Positions 7,833 through 15,580 of a stretch of DNA of 18,580 nucleotides are shown one piece after another; position 1 is the first letter of the stretch, and each line of letters begins with the position of its first letter. Under the pieces are notes generated by a model. That model was not told the origin of the DNA and searched no databases. It saw nothing but the letters and a program-made list of their open reading frames with translations. A program made the position numbers and the translations under genes. This DNA is from Prolixibacteraceae bacterium (GTDB taxonomy: Bacteria; Bacteroidota; Bacteroidia; Bacteroidales; Prolixibacteraceae): assembly GCA_017998095.1 (NCBI GenBank), contig JAGODU010000078.1:1-18580 (forward strand), in the 5' to 3' direction.

Positions 7833-8641
7833 TGCGCAAATTATCTCTCTTACTTGTTTTTTGTTTTTCTTTAAATATTCTGCTACAGGCTAATTCAAAC
7901 AAAGATTCTACTGCTGTTGTCTGTACTGTAATAAAACATGGATTGAAAGATACCCGCGACCTGGTTCTGTCTCCCATTAAATGGAAGTGTAACGAATGGA
8001 TTACTGCAGGAGGAGTTACTCTTGCAACAGGAGCCCTTATAGCATGGGGTGATCAGACGGTTTATGATTTCTCAAATACTCTGCATAATAATACTACTGA
8101 TTTTTTAGGAAAAATAATTCAGCCAATGGGCAATTATTATCCTATCTCAGCTATTGCAGGTTTCTTTACCTATGGCCTTCTGGCAAAAGATAATTATTCC
8201 CTTGAAACATCTCTTATAGCCGCTGAAAGTATCTTCCTTTCAACCTGTATGGTCCAATCTGTTAAATACCTTGCAGGACGTGTCCGCCCTAACGATTTTG
8301 GTACTTCTAACCCTCATCAGTGGCAAGGCCCGTTTACCGGCGATTATTCTTTTTATTCAGGACATACTACTGCTGTTTTTTCAGTGGCTTCTGTTTTTGC
8401 CTACAGATATCGCGATGTTTCCTGGGTTCCCTTTTTATGTTATGGATTAGCTGCTTTAGGTGGAATGGAACGCATCTTCGATAACAGGCACTGGGCAAGT
8501 GATGTTTTACTGGGAGCTGCAATTGGAACAGCTAATGGGATTTTCTTATGTAAGTGCTGGGAAAAATCACCAATTAAATTTTTCCCGGTAGTTTCAACTG
8601 ATCGAGCTCAGTTGTCTGTAATTATTCCAATAAATAAGTAA
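7832..8641 (+). CDS. PAP2-family (type 2 phosphatidic acid phosphatase) membrane protein
   Basis: The product has 269 residues with an N-terminal signal or anchor (about 1-21), then several hydrophobic segments. The three-part acid phosphatase signature is complete: K145-x6-R152-P153 (KYLAGRVRP), Y-S176-G-H178 (FYSGHTT) and R214-x5-H220-x3-D224 (RIFDNRHWASD). Members remove phosphate from lipid phosphates such as phosphatidic acid or undecaprenyl pyrophosphate, or act on soluble phosphates. The catalytic histidines are expected on the periplasmic side. The motif 1 to motif 2 gap is short. The ATG overlaps the mazG stop as TAATG, so it is almost certainly in the same operon. The substrate is not determined. 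Confidence 0.88.
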   Translation: MRKLSLLLVFCFSLNILLQANSNKDSTAVVCTVIKHGLKDTRDLVLSPIKWKCNEWITAGGVTLATGALIAWGDQTVYDFSNTLHNNTTDFLGKIIQPMGNYYPISAIAGFFTYGLLAKDNYSLETSLIAAESIFLSTCMVQSVKYLAGRVRPNDFGTSNPHQWQGPFTGDYSFYSGHTTAVFSVASVFAYRYRDVSWVPFLCYGLAALGGMERIFDNRHWASDVLLGAAIGTANGIFLCKCWEKSPIKFFPVVSTDRAQLSVIIPINK

Positions 8642-8673
8642 ATTAGTGTTGAATATTCTAAATTAAGATTAAT

Positions 8674-9357
8674 ATGAAAAAATTACTCTTCAATTCACTT
8701 TTAATCTTTTGGTCTTTTGTTTCTTTTGGACAGGTTACAGGCGGATATAACTCAAATTTAGACAATCTGAAACAATTATCTATTGATGTTGAAAACAGAA
8801 ATATTGTTGAAGGTGTATATGTTGATGGCTCCCCTTATCTTGAAAAGGAATACATAAAAGGGGTTTTTTATTTAAAAAACAGCAACCCTATTGAATCATT
8901 GATGAGGATTAATCTCTTCAAAAATAATTTTGAATTTGAAATTAATAAATCAGTACGTGTTGTTGATCCTCATTCTATTGATAGTGTAATTTGCAACAGT
9001 AATGTATTTCTTTATAAAACTTTTGAATATGAAGGGAAAACAGGAAGCAGGATTATTAAGAAACTATATACTTCTGGTAAAGCTTCTATTTACTCTTTTA
9101 CTCAAATTGTCTTCAAAGATGCCGTTAAAGCTGAAGGTTATGTAGAACCTAAACCACCTACATTTCTTCGTTACGATCCAGTTACAATTATCGAAGCCAA
9201 TGATATTATTTTCCCTTTAACAAATTTCAATAAGCTTTACAAAACTTTTCCTGATAAGGCTGCTGAATTAAAAAAGTTTATAAAGGAAAATAAAATAAAC
9301 AGAAACGATATTAATGACCTGAAACTTTTAACTGCTTTTCTCGATAAAACTATTTGA
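8674..9357 (+). CDS. Exported protein of unknown function
   Basis: The product has 227 residues. The N-terminus (MKKLLFNSLLIFWSFVSFGQ) is a clear signal peptide with a likely cut after residue 19, just before a Gln as is frequent in Bacteroidota. The mature part is rich in Lys, Asn and Ile with alternating hydrophobic residues, suggesting a beta-rich N-terminal two thirds; a short charged helical C-terminus (about 190-227) follows. There are no membrane segments and one Cys after the signal. I do not recognise a catalytic motif. It starts 32 bases after the PAP2 gene, so it is probably the last gene of that operon. No strong terminator follows; the dusB promoter element lies about 23 bases after its stop. 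Confidence 0.75.
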   Translation: MKKLLFNSLLIFWSFVSFGQVTGGYNSNLDNLKQLSIDVENRNIVEGVYVDGSPYLEKEYIKGVFYLKNSNPIESLMRINLFKNNFEFEINKSVRVVDPHSIDSVICNSNVFLYKTFEYEGKTGSRIIKKLYTSGKASIYSFTQIVFKDAVKAEGYVEPKPPTFLRYDPVTIIEANDIIFPLTNFNKLYKTFPDKAAELKKFIKENKINRNDINDLKLLTAFLDKTI

Positions 9358-9379
9358 TATTATTTTCAATCTGAAAATG

Positions 9380-9387
9380 TATTTTTG
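9380..9387 (+). promoter_or_regulatory. -7 promoter element of dusB
   Basis: TATTTTTG is an exact TAnnTTTG match, followed by C, 29 bases before the GTG start. The nearest TTTG upstream (9353-9356) gives a 23-base spacing, longer than the optimal 19-20. Confidence 0.55.
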
Positions 9388-9416
9388 CATCCTGAAGTTA
9401 AACAAAAACTCAAAGG

Positions 9417-10430
9417 GTGAAAATCGGTAATATAGAACTGGGAGAACTTCCTCTTTTCTTAGCTCCAATGGAAGATGTCACATATAAATCTTTTAGATAT
9501 ATGTGCAAGAAATACGGTGCAGACGTTATGTACACTGAATTTGTTTCCAGTGAAGCCCTTATCCGTGATGTTAAGAAGACTAAACAGAAGATGACCCTGT
9601 TTGATTTCGACCGCCCTGTTGCTATACAAATATTCGGACATAATATTGATTCAATGGTGGAAGCTGCTAAAGTAGCAGAAGAAGCCCGACCTGACTTCAT
9701 TGATATTAACTTTGGTTGTCCGATGAAAAAGATAGTGGCAAAAGGCGCCGGAGCCGGTATGCTTCAGGATGTTCCCAAAATGATTGAAATGACTCGTAAA
9801 ATTGTTGATGCTGTTAAGCTTCCGGTTACTGCTAAAACAAGATTGGGTTGGGATGATAAGTCTAAAATAATAGTCGATGTTGCAGAAAGGTTACAGGATA
9901 CAGGAATTAAAGCCCTTGCAATTCATGGACGTACACGCAAACAGCTTTATACCGGAGAAGCTGACTGGTCACTTATAGGTGATGTTAAAAATAACCCAAA
10001 AATGTTTATTCCTATTATTGGCAACGGAGATATAAACGGCCCTGCAAAGGCAAGACAATTTCTCGATCAGACTGGTGTCGATGCTCTTATGATTGGAAGA
10101 GGTGCCATAGGTCGCCCATGGATATTCAGTGAAGTAAAACACTACCTGAAAACCGGCGAAGAGATGCCTTCTCCTTCTGTTCCTGAAGTTGTAAGAAATG
10201 TTAAAGACCAACTGGCTATTTCACTCGAATGGAAAGATGACGAAAAAAGGGCTATCCATGAAATGAGACGACATTTTGCCAAATATTTCCCAAATCTGCC
10301 TAACTTCAGAGATCTTAGGATTGAACTGCTAAGATCAGAATCATATCTCGACGTGCATAATATCCTGGATCGTATTGCTGAAACATACTCCGATGTTAAA
10401 ATCGACTACTCCAATGTCGGTCTTAAATGA
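9417..10430 (+). CDS. dusB: tRNA-dihydrouridine synthase, DusB family
   Basis: The product has 337 residues. Dus enzymes use FMN and NADPH to reduce uridines in the tRNA D-loop. The TIM-barrel signatures are in order: APMEDVTYKSFR at 16-27, the catalytic Cys101 in INFGCPMKK, K140 in AKTRLGWDD, IHGRTRKQLYTG at 169-180, GNGDI at 202-206 and MIGRGAIGRPW for the FMN phosphate at 225-235. The subfamily call follows from length and this motif spelling. The start is GTG; no ATG lies between it and the first barrel strand, and the family usually begins with this same MKIG segment. It converges on the CotH-family gene with only 4 bases between stops, and I see no obvious terminator hairpin there. Confidence 0.93.
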   Translation: MKIGNIELGELPLFLAPMEDVTYKSFRYMCKKYGADVMYTEFVSSEALIRDVKKTKQKMTLFDFDRPVAIQIFGHNIDSMVEAAKVAEEARPDFIDINFGCPMKKIVAKGAGAGMLQDVPKMIEMTRKIVDAVKLPVTAKTRLGWDDKSKIIVDVAERLQDTGIKALAIHGRTRKQLYTGEADWSLIGDVKNNPKMFIPIIGNGDINGPAKARQFLDQTGVDALMIGRGAIGRPWIFSEVKHYLKTGEEMPSPSVPEVVRNVKDQLAISLEWKDDEKRAIHEMRRHFAKYFPNLPNFRDLRIELLRSESYLDVHNILDRIAETYSDVKIDYSNVGLK

Positions 10431-10434
10431 TTTT

Positions 10435-13400
10435 CTAAGGTCGGAAGAGTATTTTTTTAGTTTCTGTTTTTCCCTCTGTCATTATCCTGAACAATAACAA
10501 TCCTGGCTTAGCATTAATCGAATACAAATCTATTACTGAATTATCCCGACAAATTATTGATCTTATCATTTCACCCGTTTGAGTATATATTTCAACGTTA
10601 ATCTCTTTCGAATTACAGTTATACTTCAGATTTAATTTACCCGCTGAAGGATTAGGGAATAATGATATGCCTGTATTGCTTACATTTATTTCTTCCTTAA
10701 CGTCAACAATTGAATGGTCATCACTGAAAGGTGATCCGTTTATTAAAGCAGATGAAACCCAGTAATCAAAATTATTCGGATTGCCCGAAGGATACCTTAA
10801 CGGTGTTGTTATAGAATAACCTTCTCCATCAGCAGCTACTGGCCAGGGCTCTACATCGTAAAACTGAAAATTCATTATTTCAGCCCCTTTTGGTGATGTA
10901 ACTACTATTTTTTCTCCGGCATTGTTAAAGTTATTTTTATAATTCCCGGAAGGAACCATTCCATACCTTTCATAAAACCATTTAGGTTTTGATGCTACTA
11001 CATAAAACTGCCTGGGAGCAAGAAAGAAATTATCTTCAAACTGATATTCTACTGACGATGAAAATTTCATCCCCGAAAGATCAATAGGTTTGTCACCTGT
11101 ATTCTTAAACTCAATAAACTCAAAAGATTTGTCATCAATAGTATCTGAACCGATTATTGAGTCTGACGGATGATAATTTATTTCAGTTACTTTAAATTTT
11201 GAATAATCTTCATTGTCATTACTGAATGCAACTTCACTTAGTGCACTCCATGTGTTTCCAAGTAAAACCCTGCTTTTTACAACTGTTGTTCCATCAACCT
11301 GAATACTGCCTCCATTTTCAATTCTTCTTGCTGAAGAATTAAGATTGCCGCCTATCATCCTTGGATCTGATCCGTCAAGGGTATAATATATAACAGCTCC
11401 GTTTGAACCTGTTGAAAGTGATACACTGCTAACTTCACTGCTATTGTATTTGTCTTCAGTAAGAATTGATGATCCGTTTTTAAATATTGCCGGCCATACC
11501 AAAGGAAATAAATTACCTTCAATTAACTGATCTAACACTATGTCTGTTCTGTATGGAAAGAATTCATCATAAATCCTTTCTATTTCAGGAAGCCAGTAAT
11601 CGTTCCTCGTATAAGGCCTCCCGCTGTTTTGATCCCCCCATCTTGCTGATTCAGCTATGATGGCAAGGTCGATTTGTTCTACCCTTTCAGCAAAGCGCTT
11701 TTGTGCTATTTCAGGGACAAATACTCCGTTATTGAAGAAATGCTTATAAACTCTGTCGGCTACCCTCATCCTGTATTCTTCATTTGAAGTTAGCTTATAG
11801 TGCAACCATTGCGGGTTGAAGGTATAATTGCTGGAAGGTGTTGCCATTTTAAGATTAACCCGGTCTTCATCTAATCCAATTCCCGGATTGGCATTATCTA
11901 TCATCATGCTGTGCTCGGCATCATGGATAAAATATCTGAAACCAATGGTCTTATCGTCTCTCTTGTCTATTGCAAACATGTTATTGACACCACTGTTATT
12001 AGTGGAAAAAGATGAAACAGGAGAATCAAAATTACCTGTATAAAAGATTATAAGCATATAATCTATTAGATTATCAATATCAACCATTATTTCTTTTCCT
12101 TTAACAGGATATCCAAACTCATCTTTCCCTTCAAGGGCAAAATATTTTGCATTTGTTTCAAATCCTTTTTGTGTTGCCTTCCACAATCTTTCCCAAGCGT
12201 CAAGATTACCATCAGTTGCAATTACACCACTGTTTAATCCATCTTTCTTGACTACATCGTAATCATCCTTATCTCCTCCAAAATAGCTCTCTGCAAATCG
12301 TGCCTCAGCCCTTTCCTGCGTTTGAAACAGTCCCCAGTACATTCCATTGAGATATAAATGATAATATCGGCTTCTGGTATATGGCCTTCCCATATCGCGT
12401 TGAGTATCGCGTGAAAATACTTCTCTTACACATGTATTGCGAGGATCACCGTTGCTCCATGCATAATTCTGTTCACATCGCAAGTCAATCTTGTCAAATT
12501 CATCTACTCCTTCATTTTCAAATAAAGGGTATTTAAGCTTAGCAGCACCATATTCCTCCCTGAAAAAAAGCCTGAACCCATGCTTAGGATAATTATTATG
12601 CCTGCTCCAGCCTCCTCTTGTCCTTACTCCTGCATTTACATTAAAACCGTTTGAACCATCAGGATTTATTAATTCTACCGAACAAAAACGTTCCCATTCT
12701 TCACCATGATTCATGGAATTTACATATATACCCGATGAAGCTCCAAACATATCTTCAAACTCAGTAACTAAAGAAATTGAAGGAATGTCTTTAAGCGAAT
12801 TCACCATTTGATTTTTATATTGTCCATTCTGAGTTACATCAGGATCCATATCCAAATCAACTGTCTGTCCGTTTACTTTATCTTTTGGCCAGCTGCCACC
12901 CGGATGGCTTTGTGTTATTACCTTATCTAAAAAGATATACGTTTGTGTTGTTGGCTTTGAAGCCTTTAATCCTTCTTTATATAATGAAGCCCTCACAATA
13001 AAACAAGGAGTTTTTGCCCGCCCGTTTGATAATGAAGGATCAATTGTTATTGTCTTTGATTTTCCCCCATCATAGGTAGTAGCTGATGTCTGGGGATTAC
13101 TTCCGTCTATTGTATACTTAATCGTGTATTGCTGATCAGGAACAGTCATTTTCATACTAAAAGGGGAATTGTAAAAACCACCTTTATGACTGAATATTAC
13201 TTTTACTGAATCGGAAACCTCAGGCTGCTTCTTTTCTGCAGCAATCTTTATATCAAAAAATAAATCAGAACTGGTTAAGCTGACATTGAAAACCATGATT
13301 GCCAGATGGTTTTCACCTTCAAGAAGATTAAGATCAGAAGCAGGAATCCTTACAGATTCTGTTTCTGTAAATTCATGTGTAGTAGGGGCAACTCCGTTAT

Positions 13401-13791
13401 TTGAAACTAAACCCGGTGCATTTGACCTGATGGCTTCTTTTCCGTTAATCCAGATAATGAATCCATCATCATAATTAATTGTGAATGTTACATCATCCAG
13501 CAATCCAACGTTTTGTACATTAAAATTATTCTTTAGGTAAAGTGTTGTATAATTGTTTTGCATATCATTCAACTCCGTACCTCCTCCACCTATTTTATAT
13601 CTGAATGGTGTGCCGCCAACACCCCAAGATGAAGGATTGTAACTTTTATTCATCCAGTTAGATGGTAAACCCGAGGCATCTTTCCCTTTCAGGAAGAAAT
13701 AATATGAATTGAACCCAAATGATATCTGTGCATTTGAACAATTAATTCCTGCCCATATAAAGAGCATAATAATAGAAATCCTTTTCAGCAT
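10435..13791 (-). CDS. Large secreted CotH-kinase protein with lamin-tail and T9SS sorting domains
   Basis: The product has 1118 residues. A signal peptide covers 1-22. Approximate order: a beta-sandwich, carbohydrate-binding-like N-terminal region (25-185), a chitobiase C-terminal-like repeat at 197-280 (IKYTIDGSNPQTS), the CotH kinase-like core at about 330-760, a second similar repeat at about 790-850 (IYYTLDGSDPRM), a lamin-tail domain at about 865-985 (FEFIEFKNTGDKPIDLSGMK), and a T9SS type A sorting domain at about 1037-1118 (SLFPNPSAGKLNL, ending KKILFRP). The YFIHDAEHS segment near residue 625 looks like the metal-binding part of the kinase fold. CotH kinases phosphorylate spore-coat proteins in Bacillus; targets in Bacteroidota are unknown. 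The sorting domain predicts export through the type IX system to the surface. It is a stand-alone gene with an intact frame. Confidence 0.87.
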   Translation of the reverse strand: MLKRISIIMLFIWAGINCSNAQISFGFNSYYFFLKGKDASGLPSNWMNKSYNPSSWGVGGTPFRYKIGGGGTELNDMQNNYTTLYLKNNFNVQNVGLLDDVTFTINYDDGFIIWINGKEAIRSNAPGLVSNNGVAPTTHEFTETESVRIPASDLNLLEGENHLAIMVFNVSLTSSDLFFDIKIAAEKKQPEVSDSVKVIFSHKGGFYNSPFSMKMTVPDQQYTIKYTIDGSNPQTSATTYDGGKSKTITIDPSLSNGRAKTPCFIVRASLYKEGLKASKPTTQTYIFLDKVITQSHPGGSWPKDKVNGQTVDLDMDPDVTQNGQYKNQMVNSLKDIPSISLVTEFEDMFGASSGIYVNSMNHGEEWERFCSVELINPDGSNGFNVNAGVRTRGGWSRHNNYPKHGFRLFFREEYGAAKLKYPLFENEGVDEFDKIDLRCEQNYAWSNGDPRNTCVREVFSRDTQRDMGRPYTRSRYYHLYLNGMYWGLFQTQERAEARFAESYFGGDKDDYDVVKKDGLNSGVIATDGNLDAWERLWKATQKGFETNAKYFALEGKDEFGYPVKGKEIMVDIDNLIDYMLIIFYTGNFDSPVSSFSTNNSGVNNMFAIDKRDDKTIGFRYFIHDAEHSMMIDNANPGIGLDEDRVNLKMATPSSNYTFNPQWLHYKLTSNEEYRMRVADRVYKHFFNNGVFVPEIAQKRFAERVEQIDLAIIAESARWGDQNSGRPYTRNDYWLPEIERIYDEFFPYRTDIVLDQLIEGNLFPLVWPAIFKNGSSILTEDKYNSSEVSSVSLSTGSNGAVIYYTLDGSDPRMIGGNLNSSARRIENGGSIQVDGTTVVKSRVLLGNTWSALSEVAFSNDNEDYSKFKVTEINYHPSDSIIGSDTIDDKSFEFIEFKNTGDKPIDLSGMKFSSSVEYQFEDNFFLAPRQFYVVASKPKWFYERYGMVPSGNYKNNFNNAGEKIVVTSPKGAEIMNFQFYDVEPWPVAADGEGYSITTPLRYPSGNPNNFDYWVSSALINGSPFSDDHSIVDVKEEINVSNTGISLFPNPSAGKLNLKYNCNSKEINVEIYTQTGEMIRSIICRDNSVIDLYSINAKPGLLLFRIMTEGKTETKKILFRP

Positions 13792-13875
13792 TAAACAAAT
13801 CCCCCTTAATATAAAAAGTGCCCAAAATAATTAAAAAATAATAAAAAAGGCTGTGTTTGTTATTAAATGACAACT

Positions 13876-13889
13876 GAAATGTACATTTC
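13876..13889. promoter_or_regulatory. Perfect 14-bp palindrome in a divergent intergenic region
   Basis: GAAATGTACATTTC is identical to its reverse complement. It lies 84 bases before the CotH-family start and 164 bases before the SpoIIAA-like gene start, in the 262-base region between these divergent genes. A related half-site (GCATTTC) occurs further right at about 13952. An operator role is inference from symmetry and position. Confidence 0.35.
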
Positions 13890-14053
13890 CCCCAATTATT
13901 ACAAATTCAAAGTATTATTGACTAAAAAATGTCATTCATTAGTTAAAAACTGCATTTCATCGAGATTTTCCTGCTATTCATTAAAAATATTTTTTTTTCG
14001 GTTTATAGTGTTGTAAATTTATTTTAGAAAACAGGTATAAATAGTATAGTAAT

Positions 14054-14491
14054 ATGGATCAAGGAGGATTTTATTCATCAGCAGAACTAATAACTGAAGA
14101 TTCTGCAATTTTGCAATCAATGCAATCGATCCGAACTCCAAGAGTTCTTCTTTATAAGCAAAAAAGAATTGTTTATATTGATTTCTCTGACCTTAAAAAA
14201 CCCGAAGAAATTTTTGAACTGATGGACAAAGCCGCAAAGTTCATAAGTAAAAATCTTCCCAAAAGCGTTTTAACATTGACAAATCTTTCCGGTATGTATT
14301 TCAACCGCGATATTTACAACCATTTTGTCAATTATGTGAAGCTGAATAACCCCTATGTAAAATGTTCCGCCGTATTTGGTATTAACGGACTTATGCAAAT
14401 CTTTTATAATGCTTTCGTTGCATTGACCGGTCGTGACGTTAAGGCATTTTCAACCGAATTTGAAGCAAGAGAATATCTTGCTGAAAAATAG
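14054..14491 (+). CDS. SpoIIAA/STAS-like protein of unknown function
   Basis: The product has 145 residues. After an N-terminal stretch of about 25 residues rich in Ser and acidic residues, a compact alpha/beta region follows: a beta strand (KRIVYIDFSDL), a helix (EIFELMDKAAKFISK), a strand (SVLTLTNLSG), a helix (NRDIYNHFVNYVKLN), a strand (KCSAVFGIN), a hydrophobic helix (GLMQIFYNAFVALTGR) and a closing KAFSTEFEAREYL. This order matches the SpoIIAA-like/STAS-like proteins found widely in bacteria and usually left unnamed. No signal peptide or convincing membrane anchor is seen, so it is probably cytoplasmic. It is a single-gene unit, divergent from the CotH-family gene and closed by a strong terminator. 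A role in partner-switch signalling would be speculation. Confidence 0.7.
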   Translation: MDQGGFYSSAELITEDSAILQSMQSIRTPRVLLYKQKRIVYIDFSDLKKPEEIFELMDKAAKFISKNLPKSVLTLTNLSGMYFNRDIYNHFVNYVKLNNPYVKCSAVFGINGLMQIFYNAFVALTGRDVKAFSTEFEAREYLAEK

Positions 14492-14514
14492 TCTCCTCTT
14501 AAATAATCCCTTGA

Positions 14515-14543
14515 AGCTGATAATCATTATCAGCTTTTTTTTT
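14515..14543 (+). terminator. Rho-independent terminator after the SpoIIAA-like gene
   Basis: AGCTGATAAT (14515-14524) and ATTATCAGCT (14526-14535) are exact reverse complements around a single C, so the folded loop would take a few bases of the stem. A run of nine T residues ends at 14543. It begins 24 bases after the stop codon. Confidence 0.9.
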
Positions 14544-14550
14544 GCAAAAA

Positions 14551-14576
14551 AAACAGCGAACTAATGTCCGCTGTTT
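14551..14576. repeat. 8-bp inverted repeat next to the terminator
   Basis: AAACAGCG (14551-14558) pairs with CGCTGTTT (14569-14576) around a 10-base loop. Read leftward, the stem is followed by a T run (the A run at 14545-14553), which looks like a terminator for leftward transcription. No leftward gene ends here, so it may block antisense reading or form part of a larger fold with the preceding T run. Confidence 0.5.
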
Positions 14577-14599
14577 GAGAAATAATTCCGGATTGATTG

Positions 14600-14621
14600 G
14601 AAACGCATTGGTATACGTTTC
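14600..14621. promoter_or_regulatory. Imperfect dyad, possible operator for the metallo-beta-lactamase gene
   Basis: The 22-base element begins with GAAACG and ends with CGTTTC; eight of nine arm pairs match (one C-A mismatch) around TGGT. It lies about 183 bases upstream of the ATG at 14804. The arms resemble the half-sites of LacI-type repressors, but no such regulator is in the window. Function is inference only. Confidence 0.25.
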
Positions 14622-14803
14622 ATAACACTAAAATAATCTCATTCTTTTATTCTGCAATGGTTTTGTTATTTTTCTTTTCAAGAAGTTATTATTTTTTTTT
14701 AACCCTTATCCTTTTTTATTAAAATATGTTCTAATAATCAGATAAATAACTTAAGGGAAATTCTTGTTTACTTTTTATTAATTTTACTGCAAATTTCATA
14801 TCT

Positions 14804-15547
14804 ATGAAAATAATCAAATTCCTTGTTTCCACCGTTGTGTTGTTATTCACAGGACTTATCATTTATGCCGGTAACATTAAAATATACGATGATATTGAGC
14901 TTATTGAAATCTCTGAAGGTTTTTATATACACAAGGCTCTTTATGCTTTCCCGGGTACTAATGCAAAATTTCCTTCTAATGGTATTATTGTTATTAAAAA
15001 TGGAAAAGCATTAATGATTGATACCCCGGTTACTCTTGAGCAAACAGAAATTATTTGTAACTATCTTAAAGATTCAATGAATGTTGAAGTTGAATTTTTT
15101 ATTGGAGGACATTCTCATTCCGATTGTATTGGGGGCATGAATTATTTTAAAAATTCTTCAACCAAAACCATCTTAAATGTAAGAACTAAAAATATTTGTC
15201 TTGAAAAAGGATTACCTCTGCCTGATATTACTTATGACTCACTTTATATTATCGATTTTCATGGTATTAAAGCTGAATGTCATTATTTTGGAGCAGGTCA
15301 TACTGTCGACAATACTGTAGTTTTCTTTCCCGAATCTAAAATTCTCTTTGGGGATTGCCTAATTAAAAGCCTGGATTCACAAAATCTCGGAAATCTTCAG
15401 GAAGCTGTTGTCTGCGAATGGATACCAACGATCGAAAAAATAATCTCAACTCTTGGTCCGATAAAATACGTCATCCCCGGTCATGGTGATTATGGAAGCG
15501 ATGAATTACTTAAACATACAATCAAGCTAGTTGAGCAATTCAAATGA
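14804..15547 (+). CDS. Subclass B1-like metallo-beta-lactamase, exported
   Basis: The product has 247 residues, the usual B1 length. Residues 1-22 form a signal peptide (cut likely after YA), so the enzyme should act in the periplasm. All six B1 zinc ligands are present: H103, H105 and D107 in HSHSDC, H166 in GAGHTVDN, C185 in FGDCLIKS and H227 in IPGHGDYG; these match BBL positions 116, 118, 120, 196, 221 and 263. The substrate-binding Lys (K188, BBL 224) and Asn (N197, BBL 233) are also there, and C108 follows the Asp as in CcrA. Divergences: Gly-Gly replaces the Asn/Thr before the first ligand, GDC replaces GGC, and TPV replaces TPW. B1 enzymes hydrolyse penicillins, cephalosporins and carbapenems. 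The Cys ligand and C-terminal layout argue against a glyoxalase II-type hydrolase. Activity on beta-lactams is likely but unproven. Confidence 0.85.
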   Translation: MKIIKFLVSTVVLLFTGLIIYAGNIKIYDDIELIEISEGFYIHKALYAFPGTNAKFPSNGIIVIKNGKALMIDTPVTLEQTEIICNYLKDSMNVEVEFFIGGHSHSDCIGGMNYFKNSSTKTILNVRTKNICLEKGLPLPDITYDSLYIIDFHGIKAECHYFGAGHTVDNTVVFFPESKILFGDCLIKSLDSQNLGNLQEAVVCEWIPTIEKIISTLGPIKYVIPGHGDYGSDELLKHTIKLVEQFK

Positions 15548-15580
15548 GACTCTGCTTTTCTGCTAATGAATCAATACTTC

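Larger units (their letters stand above)
14492..14803. other. 312-base non-coding gap before the metallo-beta-lactamase gene
   Basis: I see no credible coding sequence here. It holds the terminator at 14515-14543, an 8-bp stem AAACAGCG (14551-14558) / CGCTGTTT (14569-14576), and an imperfect 22-base dyad at 14600-14621. The remainder, about 14625-14803, is very AT-rich with long T runs. No clear TAnnTTTG promoter with correct spacing and no Shine-Dalgarno site was found before the ATG at 14804. Confidence 0.6.

Noticed and set aside
14551..14576. Second hairpin as a terminator for a leftward gene
   Set aside because: No leftward gene ends near it; the neighbours on both sides are rightward. 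It is kept only as an inverted repeat.
14804..15547. Metallo-beta-lactamase as a glyoxalase II or generic MBL-fold hydrolase
   Set aside because: Those have an HxHxDH motif and an Asp at the bridging position. Here the Asp is followed by Cys and the second zinc site has a Cys ligand with the B1-type Lys and Asn.
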